Below the pieces are notes generated by a model. The model was not told the DNA's origin, did not search any database, and saw only the letters and a list, made by a program, of their open reading frames with translations. A stretch of 64,000 nucleotides of DNA from Flavobacterium frigoritolerans (GTDB lineage Bacteria; Bacteroidota; Bacteroidia; Flavobacteriales; Flavobacteriaceae), in assembly GCF_025847275.1 (NCBI RefSeq), contig NZ_JAOZEV010000001.1:372001-436000 (forward strand), in the 5' to 3' direction. The stretch's first letter is position 1. The number at the start of each line of letters is the position of its first letter. The position numbers were made by a program, and so were the translations under genes. This document shows, piece after piece, positions 27,098-36,432 of the stretch.

Positions 27098-28150
27098 TTA
27101 ATTTAAATCCAAAGCAACCTCAACTGTAAAATCCGAATCGGTCTTATTTATCCTTAACTCATGTCGATTTGGATACTGGATTGCAAGTCTCTTTTTTACA
27201 TTTTCAAGCCCTAATCCCTGACTTTTGGATGGAATTTTATATTGCTCGGTATAAGAGTTTTCTATTTTAAAAACCAGTTGCTTATTTTCTTGTTCGCAAG
27301 ATAAATGCACATACCCTTTTTGGTTTGGTAATCGTGAAACATGTTTGAATGCATTCTCTATTAAAGGTACCAAAAGCAAAGGTACGATTTGGAGTTGCCC
27401 GTCTTGGATATTCCAATTAGTCTCCACTTCCAATTCATCTCCCCATCGAGTTTTTTCGACAGAAACCAAATCTTTTAAATACTTAATTTCTAGATATAAC
27501 GAAACATATTCTTTATTGCATTCATACAATTGGTATCGCAAAATATCCGAAAACTGAATCAATAAATCCGATGCTAATTTTACATTGCTTTGCATTAAAA
27601 TATGAATGTGGTTAAGCACATTAAACATCAGATGTGGATTAATTTGATCTTGTAAAATCTTTATTTGCGCCTCTAAATGCACTTGTTGTAATTGTGCATG
27701 GTTTTTTTCGATAACATTATGTTCCTGATAAAATCGAATACCACATGCTGTACCATTAATTAAGATTGCGGCTGGAACACTACCGCAAAACCTTGCCCAT
27801 AAAAACTGTAGCGAAGTCATATCAGCCTCCTCTGGATACAATCGTGTTCTAAAAGAAACATCCGAAAAAGCCGTATAGATTAATGCCAAACAAAATGACA
27901 GAAGCAAAACTATAAATAACGCTTGTATTGCAAATAGTTGCATTTTATTCTTACGCAATGCCTTAGGAAGCAATATATCACTAAGAAAATGTCCTAGAAT
28001 AATGGAACATAATAAAACCAAAATCACTTGGTAAGTAGCATCCAAGAAATCATAATCTTCAATCATTTGTGCCCAAATGGTTGTTCCTAATATAAACCAA
28101 AAAAAGACTATAAATATCCAGTGAAATTGAACTTTATTTTTTGCTTTCAT
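27098..28150 (-). CDS. LytS-type sensor histidine kinase
   Basis: Four transmembrane helices (about 10-28, 40-58, 72-94, 120-137) are followed by the His_kinase domain: LQDQINPHLMFNVLNHIHIL places the phospho-acceptor at His173, and the HATPase region has LLLVPLIENAFKHV (N box) and GLGLENVKKRLAIQYP (G box). There is no separate sensor domain outside the membrane region. At 350 aa it is typical of the Bacteroidota kinases that pair with LytTR regulators. The partner is almost surely the regulator at 26087-26800. Signals and targets are unknown; the beta-barrel genes on either side are candidates. Confidence 0.92.
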   Translation of the reverse strand: MKAKNKVQFHWIFIVFFWFILGTTIWAQMIEDYDFLDATYQVILVLLCSIILGHFLSDILLPKALRKNKMQLFAIQALFIVLLLSFCLALIYTAFSDVSFRTRLYPEEADMTSLQFLWARFCGSVPAAILINGTACGIRFYQEHNVIEKNHAQLQQVHLEAQIKILQDQINPHLMFNVLNHIHILMQSNVKLASDLLIQFSDILRYQLYECNKEYVSLYLEIKYLKDLVSVEKTRWGDELEVETNWNIQDGQLQIVPLLLVPLIENAFKHVSRLPNQKGYVHLSCEQENKQLVFKIENSYTEQYKIPSKSQGLGLENVKKRLAIQYPNRHELRINKTDSDFTVEVALDLN

Positions 28151-28280
28151 GTAAAAAAAGAAATAAGTAATTAGAGAAATTTAGCATTCAAAAGTAACCC
28201 GATATTTCTAAAAAGAGCAGCAAAGAACTAAAAAATCCTTTGCTGCTACTTCTGGGTTAATTATAAGGTCGAAGGAATCT

Positions 28281-28500
28281 TAACCTCTGGGGGTAATTAC
28301 TTCGCCTGGTCGCTTCGCTTGGTCGTAAAAATTTCATTTAACACATAGAAACATAGATTTTATGTATAAATAAAGAGCACTAAAAGAAATACATTTCTTT
28401 CACATAGCTAGGCTATGTGCATTTAAAATAAGTGAAATGCCTTCTTTGAGAGTACAAAACCTATGTTTCTATGTGCTAAAATTAATTACACCCAACGGAG
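28281..28500 (+). repeat. Dispersed element with terminal inverted repeats, copy 2
   Basis: Starts TAACCTCTGGGGGTAATTAC and ends TAATTACACCCAACGGAG, in the same orientation as copy 1 at 9342-9562, and shares the inner words TTTCATTTAACACATAGAAA, AAAGAAATACATTTCTTTCA and CTATGTTTCTATGTGCTAAA. Like copy 1 it fills a gap between genes and has no reading frame. The two copies have the same length within a base or two. Confidence 0.8.
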
Positions 28501-28505
28501 ATGGT

Positions 28506-29105
28506 TTATAATATGAAATATCCAACACTCACATTAAAAGAACTTACTTTAGAATTGAAGTCTTTACTTATATTATTTAGACCTCCTTGATAAGTAAAAT
28601 CCAAAGTAAACTTCCACATCTCAACTCCTGCTCCAACCTGATATCCTATATTGGACTTATTAAATTTCCCAAATGAGTTTTTTAATTGATTTAATGACGT
28701 AATATTTTCGTCGATAACATAAGAGTAAACTCCTCCTCCAAAAACTCTCACATTTAGTGCATCAAAATTCACTACTTTATAACCAATAACTAATGGAACC
28801 TCAATACTTTTCCATTTTACATTTCGAGCGCCCATCAAAGAAGTATTCTCAATCTTAGAAGATTTCTCGCTATACAAGATTTCATTTTGAATATAAAACC
28901 TCCCTACATCAAACCGTGCCATTGCACCTCCAAAATAACCTGATGCATATTTAGAACTAAAGCCATCCGAAACTGGTAGCTCTGAGTAATTTGCTCCCCC
29001 TTTTATACCTATATGGATTGGTAATGGAGATTGGGCAATTGCTTTGCTAGAAATTAAACTTAATAAGAAAAGAGTTGTCAATAATAGTAATTTGTAAATT
29101 TTCAT
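28506..29105 (-). CDS. PorT-like outer membrane beta-barrel protein
   Basis: I start it at ATG 29103-29105 (MKIYKLLLLTTLF), which gives a standard signal peptide cleaved near KAIAQ-S; the ATG 36 bases earlier adds a second hydrophobic overhang. The mature ~180 aa has the pattern of an eight-stranded barrel: IHIGIKGGANYSEL, GYFGGAMARFDVGRFYIQNEILYS, KWKSIEVPLVIGYKVV, VRVFGGGVYSYV, and a last strand VSVGYFIL. The phrase GIKGGANYSEL is typical of PorT-family 'outer membrane beta-barrel' proteins. It may be regulated with the LytS/LytTR pair next to it, but there is no direct sign. Confidence 0.78.
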   Translation of the reverse strand: MKIYKLLLLTTLFLLSLISSKAIAQSPLPIHIGIKGGANYSELPVSDGFSSKYASGYFGGAMARFDVGRFYIQNEILYSEKSSKIENTSLMGARNVKWKSIEVPLVIGYKVVNFDALNVRVFGGGVYSYVIDENITSLNQLKNSFGKFNKSNIGYQVGAGVEMWKFTLDFTYQGGLNNISKDFNSKVSSFNVSVGYFIL

Positions 29106-29342
29106 GATAATAGTTTTTATTAATTTGATGCAAAGGAGCATAAACTATAATCTCTATTAAAATTAGTTTGATGAACGGCATTACACTTTTGACCAACGGA
29201 CAGATATCATTTTAATCTGTGAAATCTGTGACAAAAAAAGTAACCGCAAAGTTCGCAAAGCAACATGTGAATCTTTAGCAGATTAAAAAAAATTAGAAAT
29301 TCGTATCTCTTATACATAATCTTTCATCTCTCAGTCTTTCAT

Positions 29343-29430
29343 CTTGCCTCTATAATCTTGCCTCTATAATCTTGCTTCTATAATCTTGCTTCTATAATCT
29401 TGAATCTCCCAGTCTTTCATCTTGCCTCTA
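29343..29430. repeat. 14-bp tandem repeat (CTTGCCTCTATAAT)n
   Basis: Four consecutive 14-base units (CTTGCCTCTATAAT twice, then CTTGCTTCTATAAT twice) run from 29343 to 29398, followed by a variant, CTTGAATCTCCCAGTCTTTC, and a fifth unit at 29411-29424. The array lies immediately after the stop of the peroxidase gene on the minus strand. It is a short minisatellite, so length changes between strains are likely. Confidence 0.8.
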
Positions 29431-29435
29431 TAATC

Positions 29436-31217
29436 TTACTTCTTACCCACCAAATACCTATCATCCGTCAGCGTCTTCATAAAGGCAATTAATTGTTTCT
29501 TTTCTTTTTCGGTTAAGTTTAGTTTATCTTCAGGTAACGTTTGGTTAGGAAGATCAAAACCTAAACCTATTCCGCCACCATCATTATAAAAATCAACAAC
29601 TTCTTCGAGTGTTTTATAAACCCCGTTATGCATATAAGGAGCTGTAAGTTCTATATTTCTTATTGTAGGTGTCTTAAACGAAAACTTATGAATGGCTGCT
29701 TGTGTTAATACAAACTTCCCTAAATCGCCATCAAGCATTTTATTTTTATTTGGCGTACCCAACACTTCACTTTCAGATTTATCAAAATTTGGAGGAACTG
29801 TTCCGTTTGTAAGCGGAATAAAATGACAAGTTGCACATTTGGCTTTGCCTGCAAATAAATTAAAACCTGCTTTTTCATCTGCTGTAAATGTTGCTTTATT
29901 TTGCATATATCTGTCGAACTTAGAGTCGTAATGACTTAAAGAACGAATGTAAGATGCCAAAGCATTTTTTATTTCAAATTCATTTATTTCTCCTTTCGGA
30001 AATGCTTTTTTAAACTCCTTCACATAGTCAGCATTATTTTTAATTACCAATGCTGATTTTTCTAGAGAGCCATGCATTTCGTTTTCATTTTTTATAACTG
30101 CAACTGCCTGATCTTCGAGATAACCTACTCGGGAATCAGAGAAAAATACACGCTGAAAAGCGATATTAGCTAGCGTTGGTGTATTACGTTGAATCATCGA
30201 TTTTCCGTCTAATGAAATCGCTCGTTCTAAACCATCTGTAAATGCTTTTTCTTCATGATGGCACGAAGCGCAAGAGCGCGTATTGTTTCCAGATAAAATT
30301 GGATCGTTAAATAACTTTTTCCCTAAAGCAATTTTTTCTGGTGTTGTTTTATAATCTGGAAAACCAGAAAATGCTTCTGCATCAAATGCGTCTTTATCAA
30401 ATATAGTTTGTGCTGTTGGTTTTAAACCTCTTGATTCTGTCATAAACGGAATCCCTAGTTCTGTTTGAGTTGTATAAAGTCCTCTACTCAATGGATTCGC
30501 AATTTCTCGAATAAAAAAAGCGCGGTCAAAAGTATTAAAATCAGTATTTGCTTTTAAGTATTTCTTTCCTTTTTCAAAGATATCAAGAACCTGTTTAGCA
30601 TTCGAAACCTTCTTATCCTCTATAAAAACTCGATAATATTTTTCGATCGTTTCCAAAGATACCAATGCTTCGGGAATGGAGTTAAAAATAACAGGCGAAT
30701 CAAATCCTGTAATTCCTAAGGTAATTATTCGATATACCTGCAATCGCATAGCATCAAATACATGAGCATCGGTTAATTCATTTGTACTCGAAACTTTTTC
30801 TAAACGAGTTAAATTAGCAGCAAGCACTCCCAGTTCCTGAACCAATTCTTTTTTGCTTTCTGCATTATATTTCGGAAAAACCAACTCTTCAATAACCTGA
30901 AAGCCTTCGGGTGGAACTGTTATTTTATCATTTTCTTCAAACTCACTTATTGCTGGGCCATTAATAGCTTTAGAAACTGTTGGCGAGTAATATTCGCTTA
31001 TCATTTCGACTTTCTTATAGCTTTGGTGTGCTTCTAAAAATTGTCTCTGGATTTGTGCTTCGGTCGAATCCGATTGAACCGAATATTTAAGTTTGGCAAC
31101 TTTTTGAATCAATAAAGTAATATCGGCTTTAAACAATTCATTTATTTCCTGATGTTTGTTTTTTTTCTGACAAGCAACTAATACTACTAGCAACAACAAA
31201 CAATATATTTTTTTCAT
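29436..31217 (-). CDS. Di-heme cytochrome c peroxidase (MauG type) with imelysin-like N-domain
   Basis: A lipoprotein signal (LVVLVACQKK, Cys16) leads into a helical region at 25-240 with INGPAISEFEENDKI and PPEGFQVIEELVFP, wording I associate with imelysin-like domains. The C-terminal part (270-593) is a di-heme peroxidase: heme motifs CASCH at 316-320 and CATCH at 461-465, with NTPTLANIAFQRVFFSDSR and APYMHNGVYKTLEEVVDFYNDGG. Such enzymes reduce H2O2 or make oxidative protein modifications, in the periplasm. It follows a PhoX-like lipoprotein gene by 95 bases in the same direction, suggesting joint work. Confidence 0.85.
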   Translation of the reverse strand: MKKIYCLLLLVVLVACQKKNKHQEINELFKADITLLIQKVAKLKYSVQSDSTEAQIQRQFLEAHQSYKKVEMISEYYSPTVSKAINGPAISEFEENDKITVPPEGFQVIEELVFPKYNAESKKELVQELGVLAANLTRLEKVSSTNELTDAHVFDAMRLQVYRIITLGITGFDSPVIFNSIPEALVSLETIEKYYRVFIEDKKVSNAKQVLDIFEKGKKYLKANTDFNTFDRAFFIREIANPLSRGLYTTQTELGIPFMTESRGLKPTAQTIFDKDAFDAEAFSGFPDYKTTPEKIALGKKLFNDPILSGNNTRSCASCHHEEKAFTDGLERAISLDGKSMIQRNTPTLANIAFQRVFFSDSRVGYLEDQAVAVIKNENEMHGSLEKSALVIKNNADYVKEFKKAFPKGEINEFEIKNALASYIRSLSHYDSKFDRYMQNKATFTADEKAGFNLFAGKAKCATCHFIPLTNGTVPPNFDKSESEVLGTPNKNKMLDGDLGKFVLTQAAIHKFSFKTPTIRNIELTAPYMHNGVYKTLEEVVDFYNDGGGIGLGFDLPNQTLPEDKLNLTEKEKKQLIAFMKTLTDDRYLVGKK

Positions 31218-31312
31218 GATTTAATAACGATTAAAAGAGGAATATTCAGAAAAACAGAAACCACTACCTCAGATCGAAGTAGTGGACAGCTGTTTTATAA
31301 TTACTTAAAAAT

Positions 31313-32770
31313 TTATCTTGCTAAACCTTTAAGTACTAAGATTTGACTTGCTTGTTGTTCGTTAGGACGGTTAGTTCCACCATCAACACCTTTATATTTG
31401 TCGCCAGTCCAGCTATGAGGCTGAACACTTAACATAAAAGTGTCTTCGATACCAACTTGCTCAGAAACATCAATCAAAGCACCATATTCCCAATCTCCAA
31501 ATTTAGACATACCTCCTACGTTATATTTAGCAGCATCTGCTTGTGTACGACGGTGATCCAATTCAACCACTACTTTTAAATCTTTAGTTGCAATGTTATA
31601 TTGATAGATATAAGCATCATGCGTTTCATCACCATATCCGTTAGCATCTTCCTGAACGTACACATAGTTTTTCGTTACACAAATATTATCAGGGTTTTGA
31701 AATTTACCTGCAATTCCAGAACGGTTATCTCCATCAAGAACAACTTCTAAAGTTCCTTTTAATGGATCGGCTGCATCAAGATTTAATCTATAAACTCTAC
31801 CATATTTAGTTCTAGAACCATCCGCATTTGTTCCAGTAGTATTTTGTCCTGTAGCGTTAAAATACAATTCACGATCTGCAGTACCACCACCTTTGCGGTA
31901 ATCTAAATCTTCAACACGACCAAATTTAATTGCTTTTAGAGTATTTACTGATGCGTTAATTTGTGCACCTGTAAGCGTTTTATGGTTTTCAATTTTTACA
32001 AAAGAAACTGGGTAAGACTTACTAACCGCCATATCCATCTCTCTTTGGTTATCGTCGTTTCTTTTTAGCATATATAAAGAACCTCCTGATAAATCACCTA
32101 CAGTATTTGATACATACATAAAAACCTGACCTCCATAAGTTCCAGAGTCATCATCACCAATTACAACAACTGTTTTTCCTTTGTAAGCATTTGTACGTAA
32201 AGGCAACGCATTTTCGGCACTTAAACGACCAAAACCTGCTAATTCTTTAGATACCGATGCCGAACCTACACTTCCGTTAGGATCTAATGCATGCGTACGA
32301 GATTCCTCTCCAGATTCTCCACAAGTTAAATATACAGGTCCGAAACCATGCTCTGCTGGCGTAGCCATTGTAGCTCCACATAATCTCCAAGTTCCTCCGC
32401 TAGAGTTTAGCAAGTATTCCCCTTTAGTAGGTTTAAATGTTTTGTCAAGAGTAATTCTAGAAACTGCAAAATTGTCTTCATTGTTTACCAAAAAAGTAAA
32501 AGTTCCATCTGTATTTTTTAACAAACCAGAACCATCTGCAGAACCTCCAAAAACAAACTTAGGACTATCTGGGAAAACATCATCAGAACTAAAAAGAGAA
32601 TAGATTTTTAGGCTTTCGAAACCTGCTTTTGCTTTTAATAAACTCGGTGTAAGCGATTGGTCTTTTAATACAACACTTGATGTTGCCACTTCCTCTTGAT
32701 CTTTTGAATCGTTATTACATGATGTCATTAACGAGCCTAGAATAATTAGGGGTAAAATAATTCTTTTCAT
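31313..32770 (-). CDS. PhoX-like (DUF839-type) secreted lipoprotein
   Basis: The lipobox LMTSC gives Cys18 as the anchor. The 485-aa chain has beta-propeller-like repeats and PhoX-family features: GTWRLCGATMATPAEHG, GRVEDLDYRKGG and FQNPDNICVTKNYVYVQEDANG resemble the metal/phosphate-site segments of PhoX alkaline phosphatases, which use Ca and Fe. Whether it keeps phosphatase activity cannot be told. It lies just upstream of the di-heme peroxidase gene. An iron link is possible if both proteins use that metal. Function is an inference from motif resemblance. Confidence 0.65.
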   Translation of the reverse strand: MKRIILPLIILGSLMTSCNNDSKDQEEVATSSVVLKDQSLTPSLLKAKAGFESLKIYSLFSSDDVFPDSPKFVFGGSADGSGLLKNTDGTFTFLVNNEDNFAVSRITLDKTFKPTKGEYLLNSSGGTWRLCGATMATPAEHGFGPVYLTCGESGEESRTHALDPNGSVGSASVSKELAGFGRLSAENALPLRTNAYKGKTVVVIGDDDSGTYGGQVFMYVSNTVGDLSGGSLYMLKRNDDNQREMDMAVSKSYPVSFVKIENHKTLTGAQINASVNTLKAIKFGRVEDLDYRKGGGTADRELYFNATGQNTTGTNADGSRTKYGRVYRLNLDAADPLKGTLEVVLDGDNRSGIAGKFQNPDNICVTKNYVYVQEDANGYGDETHDAYIYQYNIATKDLKVVVELDHRRTQADAAKYNVGGMSKFGDWEYGALIDVSEQVGIEDTFMLSVQPHSWTGDKYKGVDGGTNRPNEQQASQILVLKGLAR

Positions 32771-32967
32771 TTTTAGTTTAAGTTGGTTTATATTTTTTTG
32801 GCAAAGTAAGCCCCCACTCTTTAACTAAAAATGATTTAGATATTATCAAAAAAACAATAGTTATATCAAAACTGCCAAATAAACCCTAAAATAATTAACA
32901 TTAAATTAGTAATACAAAACATTCATAAGCTTTCAGTAACATCAAACCAAAAAAAAGAGCCTTATTT

Positions 32968-33849
32968 CTAAGACTCGTTTTCTAATTGTTGTTGATAAAC
33001 TTTAATATTATCTTTTATAGCTTCAGCCAATTCAGGTTCCTTAATATCCGTATGTTTTTGCATTTCTTCCCAAATAATTTTGGCAACAATATAACGTGCC
33101 ATTTCTTTATCATCAGCAGGAACTACATACCATGGAGCATCCTTAGTCGAAGTTTTATTTATTGCCTCCTCATAATATTGCTGATATTCATCCCAATGTT
33201 CACGTTCCTTTAAATCCCCTACAGAAAATTTCCAATTGTGCTTTTCTTTATCCAATCGTCGCAATAATCTTTGGCGTTGTTCCTCTTTGCTCAAATGCAA
33301 ATAAAACTTCAGAACAATAATTCCGTTTTGGGTAATATGTTTTTCAAAGTTGTTAATTTGCTCAATCCTGTTCTTCCAGAAATCCTCTGGTATATCTTCT
33401 ACTTTCTCAATTCCAGGCAAATTCTCATTTAATATAAACTCAGGATGCACACGAGTAACCAAAATATTTTCGTAATGCGTACGGTTAAAAATCGCATACT
33501 TACCTTTTTCAGGCAAAGCAAGATAATGTCTCCACAAATAATCATGCTCAAGCTCAGTCGAATTAGGTGTTTTAAAACTATGAACCACAACCCCACGAGG
33601 ATTAAACTCCTTAAATACTTCACGTATCAAACTGTCTTTTCCTGAAGTATCCATTCCTTGCAAGCAAATCAAAACGCCGTACCTATTATGAGCATACATC
33701 GTATCTTGTAGTTTACTCAATTTGGCTTGAACCTTATCCAGCTTCACTTCCTTTTCTTTCTCATCGGCATCTATATCCAGTAAGGTAGGGATTTTTGATA
33801 ATTTTATTTTATCAACAACTTTAAATTTTTTTGGGTCAATTGATTTCAT
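32968..33849 (-). CDS. Polyphosphate kinase 2 (PPK2) family enzyme
   Basis: PPK2 enzymes use polyphosphate to phosphorylate nucleotides. Walker A is GMDTSGKDS at residues 65-73, followed by NPRGVVVHSFKTPNSTELEHDYLWRHYLALPEKGKYAIFNRTHYENILVTRVHPE, the lid and base-binding region, and KFYLHLSKEEQRQRLLRRLD further on. The 293-aa length and one PPK2 domain fit class I/III enzymes; without structure-based comparison I cannot say whether it favours NDP or NMP. It is cytoplasmic, a single gene with a weak -7-like TATATTTA upstream. Confidence 0.88.
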   Translation of the reverse strand: MKSIDPKKFKVVDKIKLSKIPTLLDIDADEKEKEVKLDKVQAKLSKLQDTMYAHNRYGVLICLQGMDTSGKDSLIREVFKEFNPRGVVVHSFKTPNSTELEHDYLWRHYLALPEKGKYAIFNRTHYENILVTRVHPEFILNENLPGIEKVEDIPEDFWKNRIEQINNFEKHITQNGIIVLKFYLHLSKEEQRQRLLRRLDKEKHNWKFSVGDLKEREHWDEYQQYYEEAINKTSTKDAPWYVVPADDKEMARYIVAKIIWEEMQKHTDIKEPELAEAIKDNIKVYQQQLENES

Positions 33850-34106
33850 ATTTCATCGTTTTAATTAAAGTAAATATACTATTTTTGGTCAGCTTTTTCC
33901 CTCTTTGCATTACAATACTTTTCAGTAAATTGCTTTTTTCTAATAAAGTAACAGGAGTTTCCGTTGGTCGCTCTGCTTCTTCAAAAAAAAATAACAATTT
34001 CCTCTCAAAGTATTTTCATTACAAATGGAATTCACTGAACTCTATTTAAAATAAAAATATAGTGAAGTAATCGGAGCTAAAACAACTAGATTTAAAAACA
34101 ACAATC

Positions 34107-34943
34107 ATGGAAAAATTTACACTCGAAATACTATTTCAAATCATCGGGATTGGTTCCGCATCAGGACTTATATATCAAGACAACTCATTATTTGTTATTA
34201 GTGACAATAGCGGTTATTTATACGAATACAACATTGATAATTCCGATTTAAAAAAGCATGAAATAATTGCAAATCCTACCGAAAATATTGCCAAAAATCT
34301 AAAACCTGATTTTGAGTCCATCACAAATCATAATGATACCCTTTACATTTTTGGTTCTGGCTCTACCGCTCAAAGAAACAAAATGGTTGAATTCGATTTA
34401 AAATCAAAAACTAAAATTGCCACAAACAATTTAACCGATTTTTATGCCGTAATGCAAAATTTCTCAGGCATCAAACCAGAAGATTTCAATCTTGAAGGTG
34501 CTATTTTCGATGGTGAAAATTGGTATTTATTCAATCGCGGAAACGGGAAAACTAATGAAAATGCCATATTTACCATACATGCCAAAAGTTTAGGCGAAGA
34601 ATTTAGTCTTATTTCTGTAGATTATAAACTCCCAAAGATAAAAGGAGTTCGAAGCAGTTTTACCGATGCAATTCTTGTTGATGATAAAATTTACTTTTTG
34701 GCTACAGCCGAAGACACTAAATCGACTTACAATGATGGAGAAATTTTAGGAAGTTTTATTGGTCGAATCGATTTAAAGACCATGAAAATAGACTATACAA
34801 AAAAAATAAGTTCTACTAACAAATTCGAAGGATTGACTTTATATAAGAAATCAAACAATCAAATTGATTTTTTACTTTGCGAAGACAACGATACGGAAGT
34901 TTTAAAAACAACAATCTACAAATTAACTTTACCTTTAAAGTAA
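34107..34943 (+). CDS. Beta-propeller-like protein of unknown function (DUF6929-like)
   Basis: The 278-aa product lacks a signal peptide and has repeated strand motifs such as GLIYQDNSLFVISDNSGYLYEYNI, FESITNHNDTLYIFGSG, LEGAIFDGENWYLFNRG and DAILVDDKIYFLATAED, with paired acidic residues, as in a small propeller. It recalls proteins named DUF6929 in flavobacteria; that name is from memory and unchecked. It is preceded by a gap without a clear promoter and followed by a small secreted protein. No enzymatic motif was seen and no function is proposed. Confidence 0.7.
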   Translation: MEKFTLEILFQIIGIGSASGLIYQDNSLFVISDNSGYLYEYNIDNSDLKKHEIIANPTENIAKNLKPDFESITNHNDTLYIFGSGSTAQRNKMVEFDLKSKTKIATNNLTDFYAVMQNFSGIKPEDFNLEGAIFDGENWYLFNRGNGKTNENAIFTIHAKSLGEEFSLISVDYKLPKIKGVRSSFTDAILVDDKIYFLATAEDTKSTYNDGEILGSFIGRIDLKTMKIDYTKKISSTNKFEGLTLYKKSNNQIDFLLCEDNDTEVLKTTIYKLTLPLK

Positions 34944-35047
34944 TTAATATTCAAAACAACAAAGCTTCATAAATTAAATAATCCGTAGCTTAAAATATCA
35001 TTATAAATATCAAGCTCTACTCCCTCTATTACCAAGAGTATTAAAAA

Positions 35048-35671
35048 ATGAAACAAACCTATAAAAACGTACTTATCTTCTTATTCTTTTTTAGTACTCA
35101 GATTTATGCACAAGATCAAGAATGTATTATTTATTTTAAACAAGGAGATTCTATTGAGGGTTACGGCTTAATTCGAAATAATAAAATAAAATTCAAGATT
35201 TCTAAAGACAGTGAAACAGATTCTTGGGATTTTGAAAATGTTTATAAAATTAAATTTCTTGGAATTGATATTGTGCAAACCTATGAATATGTAAAACTAA
35301 ATTCTTCGGGTAATCCGAAACTAGTTGAACTTGTAGTTGATGGAGAAGTCAATTTATATAGAATGGAAAAATCACAAGATTTTATAAAGTCCAAATTAAA
35401 GCCAACAGCCTCACCAAATCAGAATATAACTTCACTACCAAATTACGCTTACTCTACAGAGCAAACAAAAGATCTTTACTATTTAAAACGAAAGAATAAT
35501 CAATATGCAACTCATATAAATATTGGGATTCTCTCTAATTGGAAAAAAATATCAACCAGCTATTTTTCTGATTGTGATGTTCTTGTCAAAAAAATAAAAG
35601 ATAACAAGTTTACTGCTTATCAAATTAAAGAGATAGTTGAATACTATAATGACATTTGCTACGAACAATAA
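35048..35671 (+). CDS. Secreted protein of unknown function, 207 aa
   Basis: A signal peptide (MKQTYKNVLIFLFFFSTQIY, cleavage after YA-Q at about 22) precedes a domain that starts ECIIYFKQGDSIEGYGLIRNNKIKFKISKD and runs in beta-strands to about residue 105. The remainder is Lys- and Tyr-rich and helical. Two Cys remain near the C-terminus (SDCDVLVKK, NDICYEQ) and may pair. Short periplasmic proteins like this occur as lineage-specific genes in Flavobacterium. I do not recognise the family. The 104-base upstream gap holds no clear promoter. Confidence 0.6.
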   Translation: MKQTYKNVLIFLFFFSTQIYAQDQECIIYFKQGDSIEGYGLIRNNKIKFKISKDSETDSWDFENVYKIKFLGIDIVQTYEYVKLNSSGNPKLVELVVDGEVNLYRMEKSQDFIKSKLKPTASPNQNITSLPNYAYSTEQTKDLYYLKRKNNQYATHINIGILSNWKKISTSYFSDCDVLVKKIKDNKFTAYQIKEIVEYYNDICYEQ

Positions 35672-35779
35672 AAAATAAAAAACAATCTATCCAGACGGAA
35701 ATGAGATTATTACTAGTTATCTTAAAATCTAAAAGAATAGTACAGAAAACAATTTATAAATTAACTTTAAACAATTAGA

Positions 35780-36367
35780 ATGAACCCAATCTTAAATCAA
35801 AATCTATTTTTAGTAAAAGAACATGTCGGGATGTTCAAAGCTGCAAATAACTACGATATCTACAATCCAGAGAACAATGAACTAATCATGAATTGCCGAG
35901 AAAAAAATCTAGGCATTTTTACCAAAATATTACGTTTTACCGATTTTAAAAGAGCAACTCCTTTTAACATAGAAATTGCCACACCTGCAGGAGAAAAAAT
36001 AATCAATGTAAAACGTGGGGTAGCAATTTTTCGCTCTACAGTAGAAGTATTCGACGAAAAAGATCGCTTAATTGGTACATTCAAACAAAAATTGCTTTCT
36101 ATTGGAGGAAAATTTGAAATTTTAGACAAAAACGAAAAGCTAGTTTGTACTCTACAAGGAAAATGGACCGGTTGGGATTTTAAATTTACTAAAGACACCA
36201 AAATGCTTGGACAAGTAAATAAAAAATGGGCTGGAATCGGAAAAGAATTCTTTACCAGTGCTGATAATTATGTCCTTCAAATTGAAAATACCGTTAACCA
36301 GGACGATAGTTCAAGACAACTGATCTTAGCTGCAGTAATGTGTATCGATATGGTATTGAAAGAATAA
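35780..36367 (+). CDS. LURP-one / phospholipid-scramblase-like (LOR) domain protein
   Basis: The 195-aa protein is one twelve-strand scramblase-like barrel with a central hydrophobic helix. NQNLFLVKEHVGMFKAANNYDIYNPEN, IEIATPAGEKIINVKRG, STVEVFDEKDRLIGTFKQK and the C-terminal hydrophobic helix LILAAVMCIDMVLK follow the pattern of the LURP-one/scramblase superfamily (a Tubby-like barrel). Bacterial members have no proven function. There is no signal peptide, so it is cytoplasmic. A perfect-stem terminator follows, convergent with the L,D-transpeptidase gene. Confidence 0.75.
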   Translation: MNPILNQNLFLVKEHVGMFKAANNYDIYNPENNELIMNCREKNLGIFTKILRFTDFKRATPFNIEIATPAGEKIINVKRGVAIFRSTVEVFDEKDRLIGTFKQKLLSIGGKFEILDKNEKLVCTLQGKWTGWDFKFTKDTKMLGQVNKKWAGIGKEFFTSADNYVLQIENTVNQDDSSRQLILAAVMCIDMVLKE

Positions 36368-36388
36368 AAATTACACTCAAATAGAATA

Positions 36389-36430
36389 GAAGCCACGAAT
36401 TACCTCAATAAAAAGGATTCGTGGCTTTTT
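36389..36430. terminator. Terminator between the LOR-domain and L,D-transpeptidase genes
   Basis: AAGCCACGAAT pairs with ATTCGTGGCTT around a loop of about 16 bases, followed by a T run on the plus strand. It can act for the plus-strand gene and lies at the end of the convergent minus-strand gene. Confidence 0.75.
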
Positions 36431-36432
36431 CA

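Noticed and set aside
33955..33985. The string CCGTTGGTCGCTCTGCTTCTT as a further copy of the 220-bp element
   Set aside because: Only ~20 bases resemble the left end and no other part of the element is found, so it is too weak to list.
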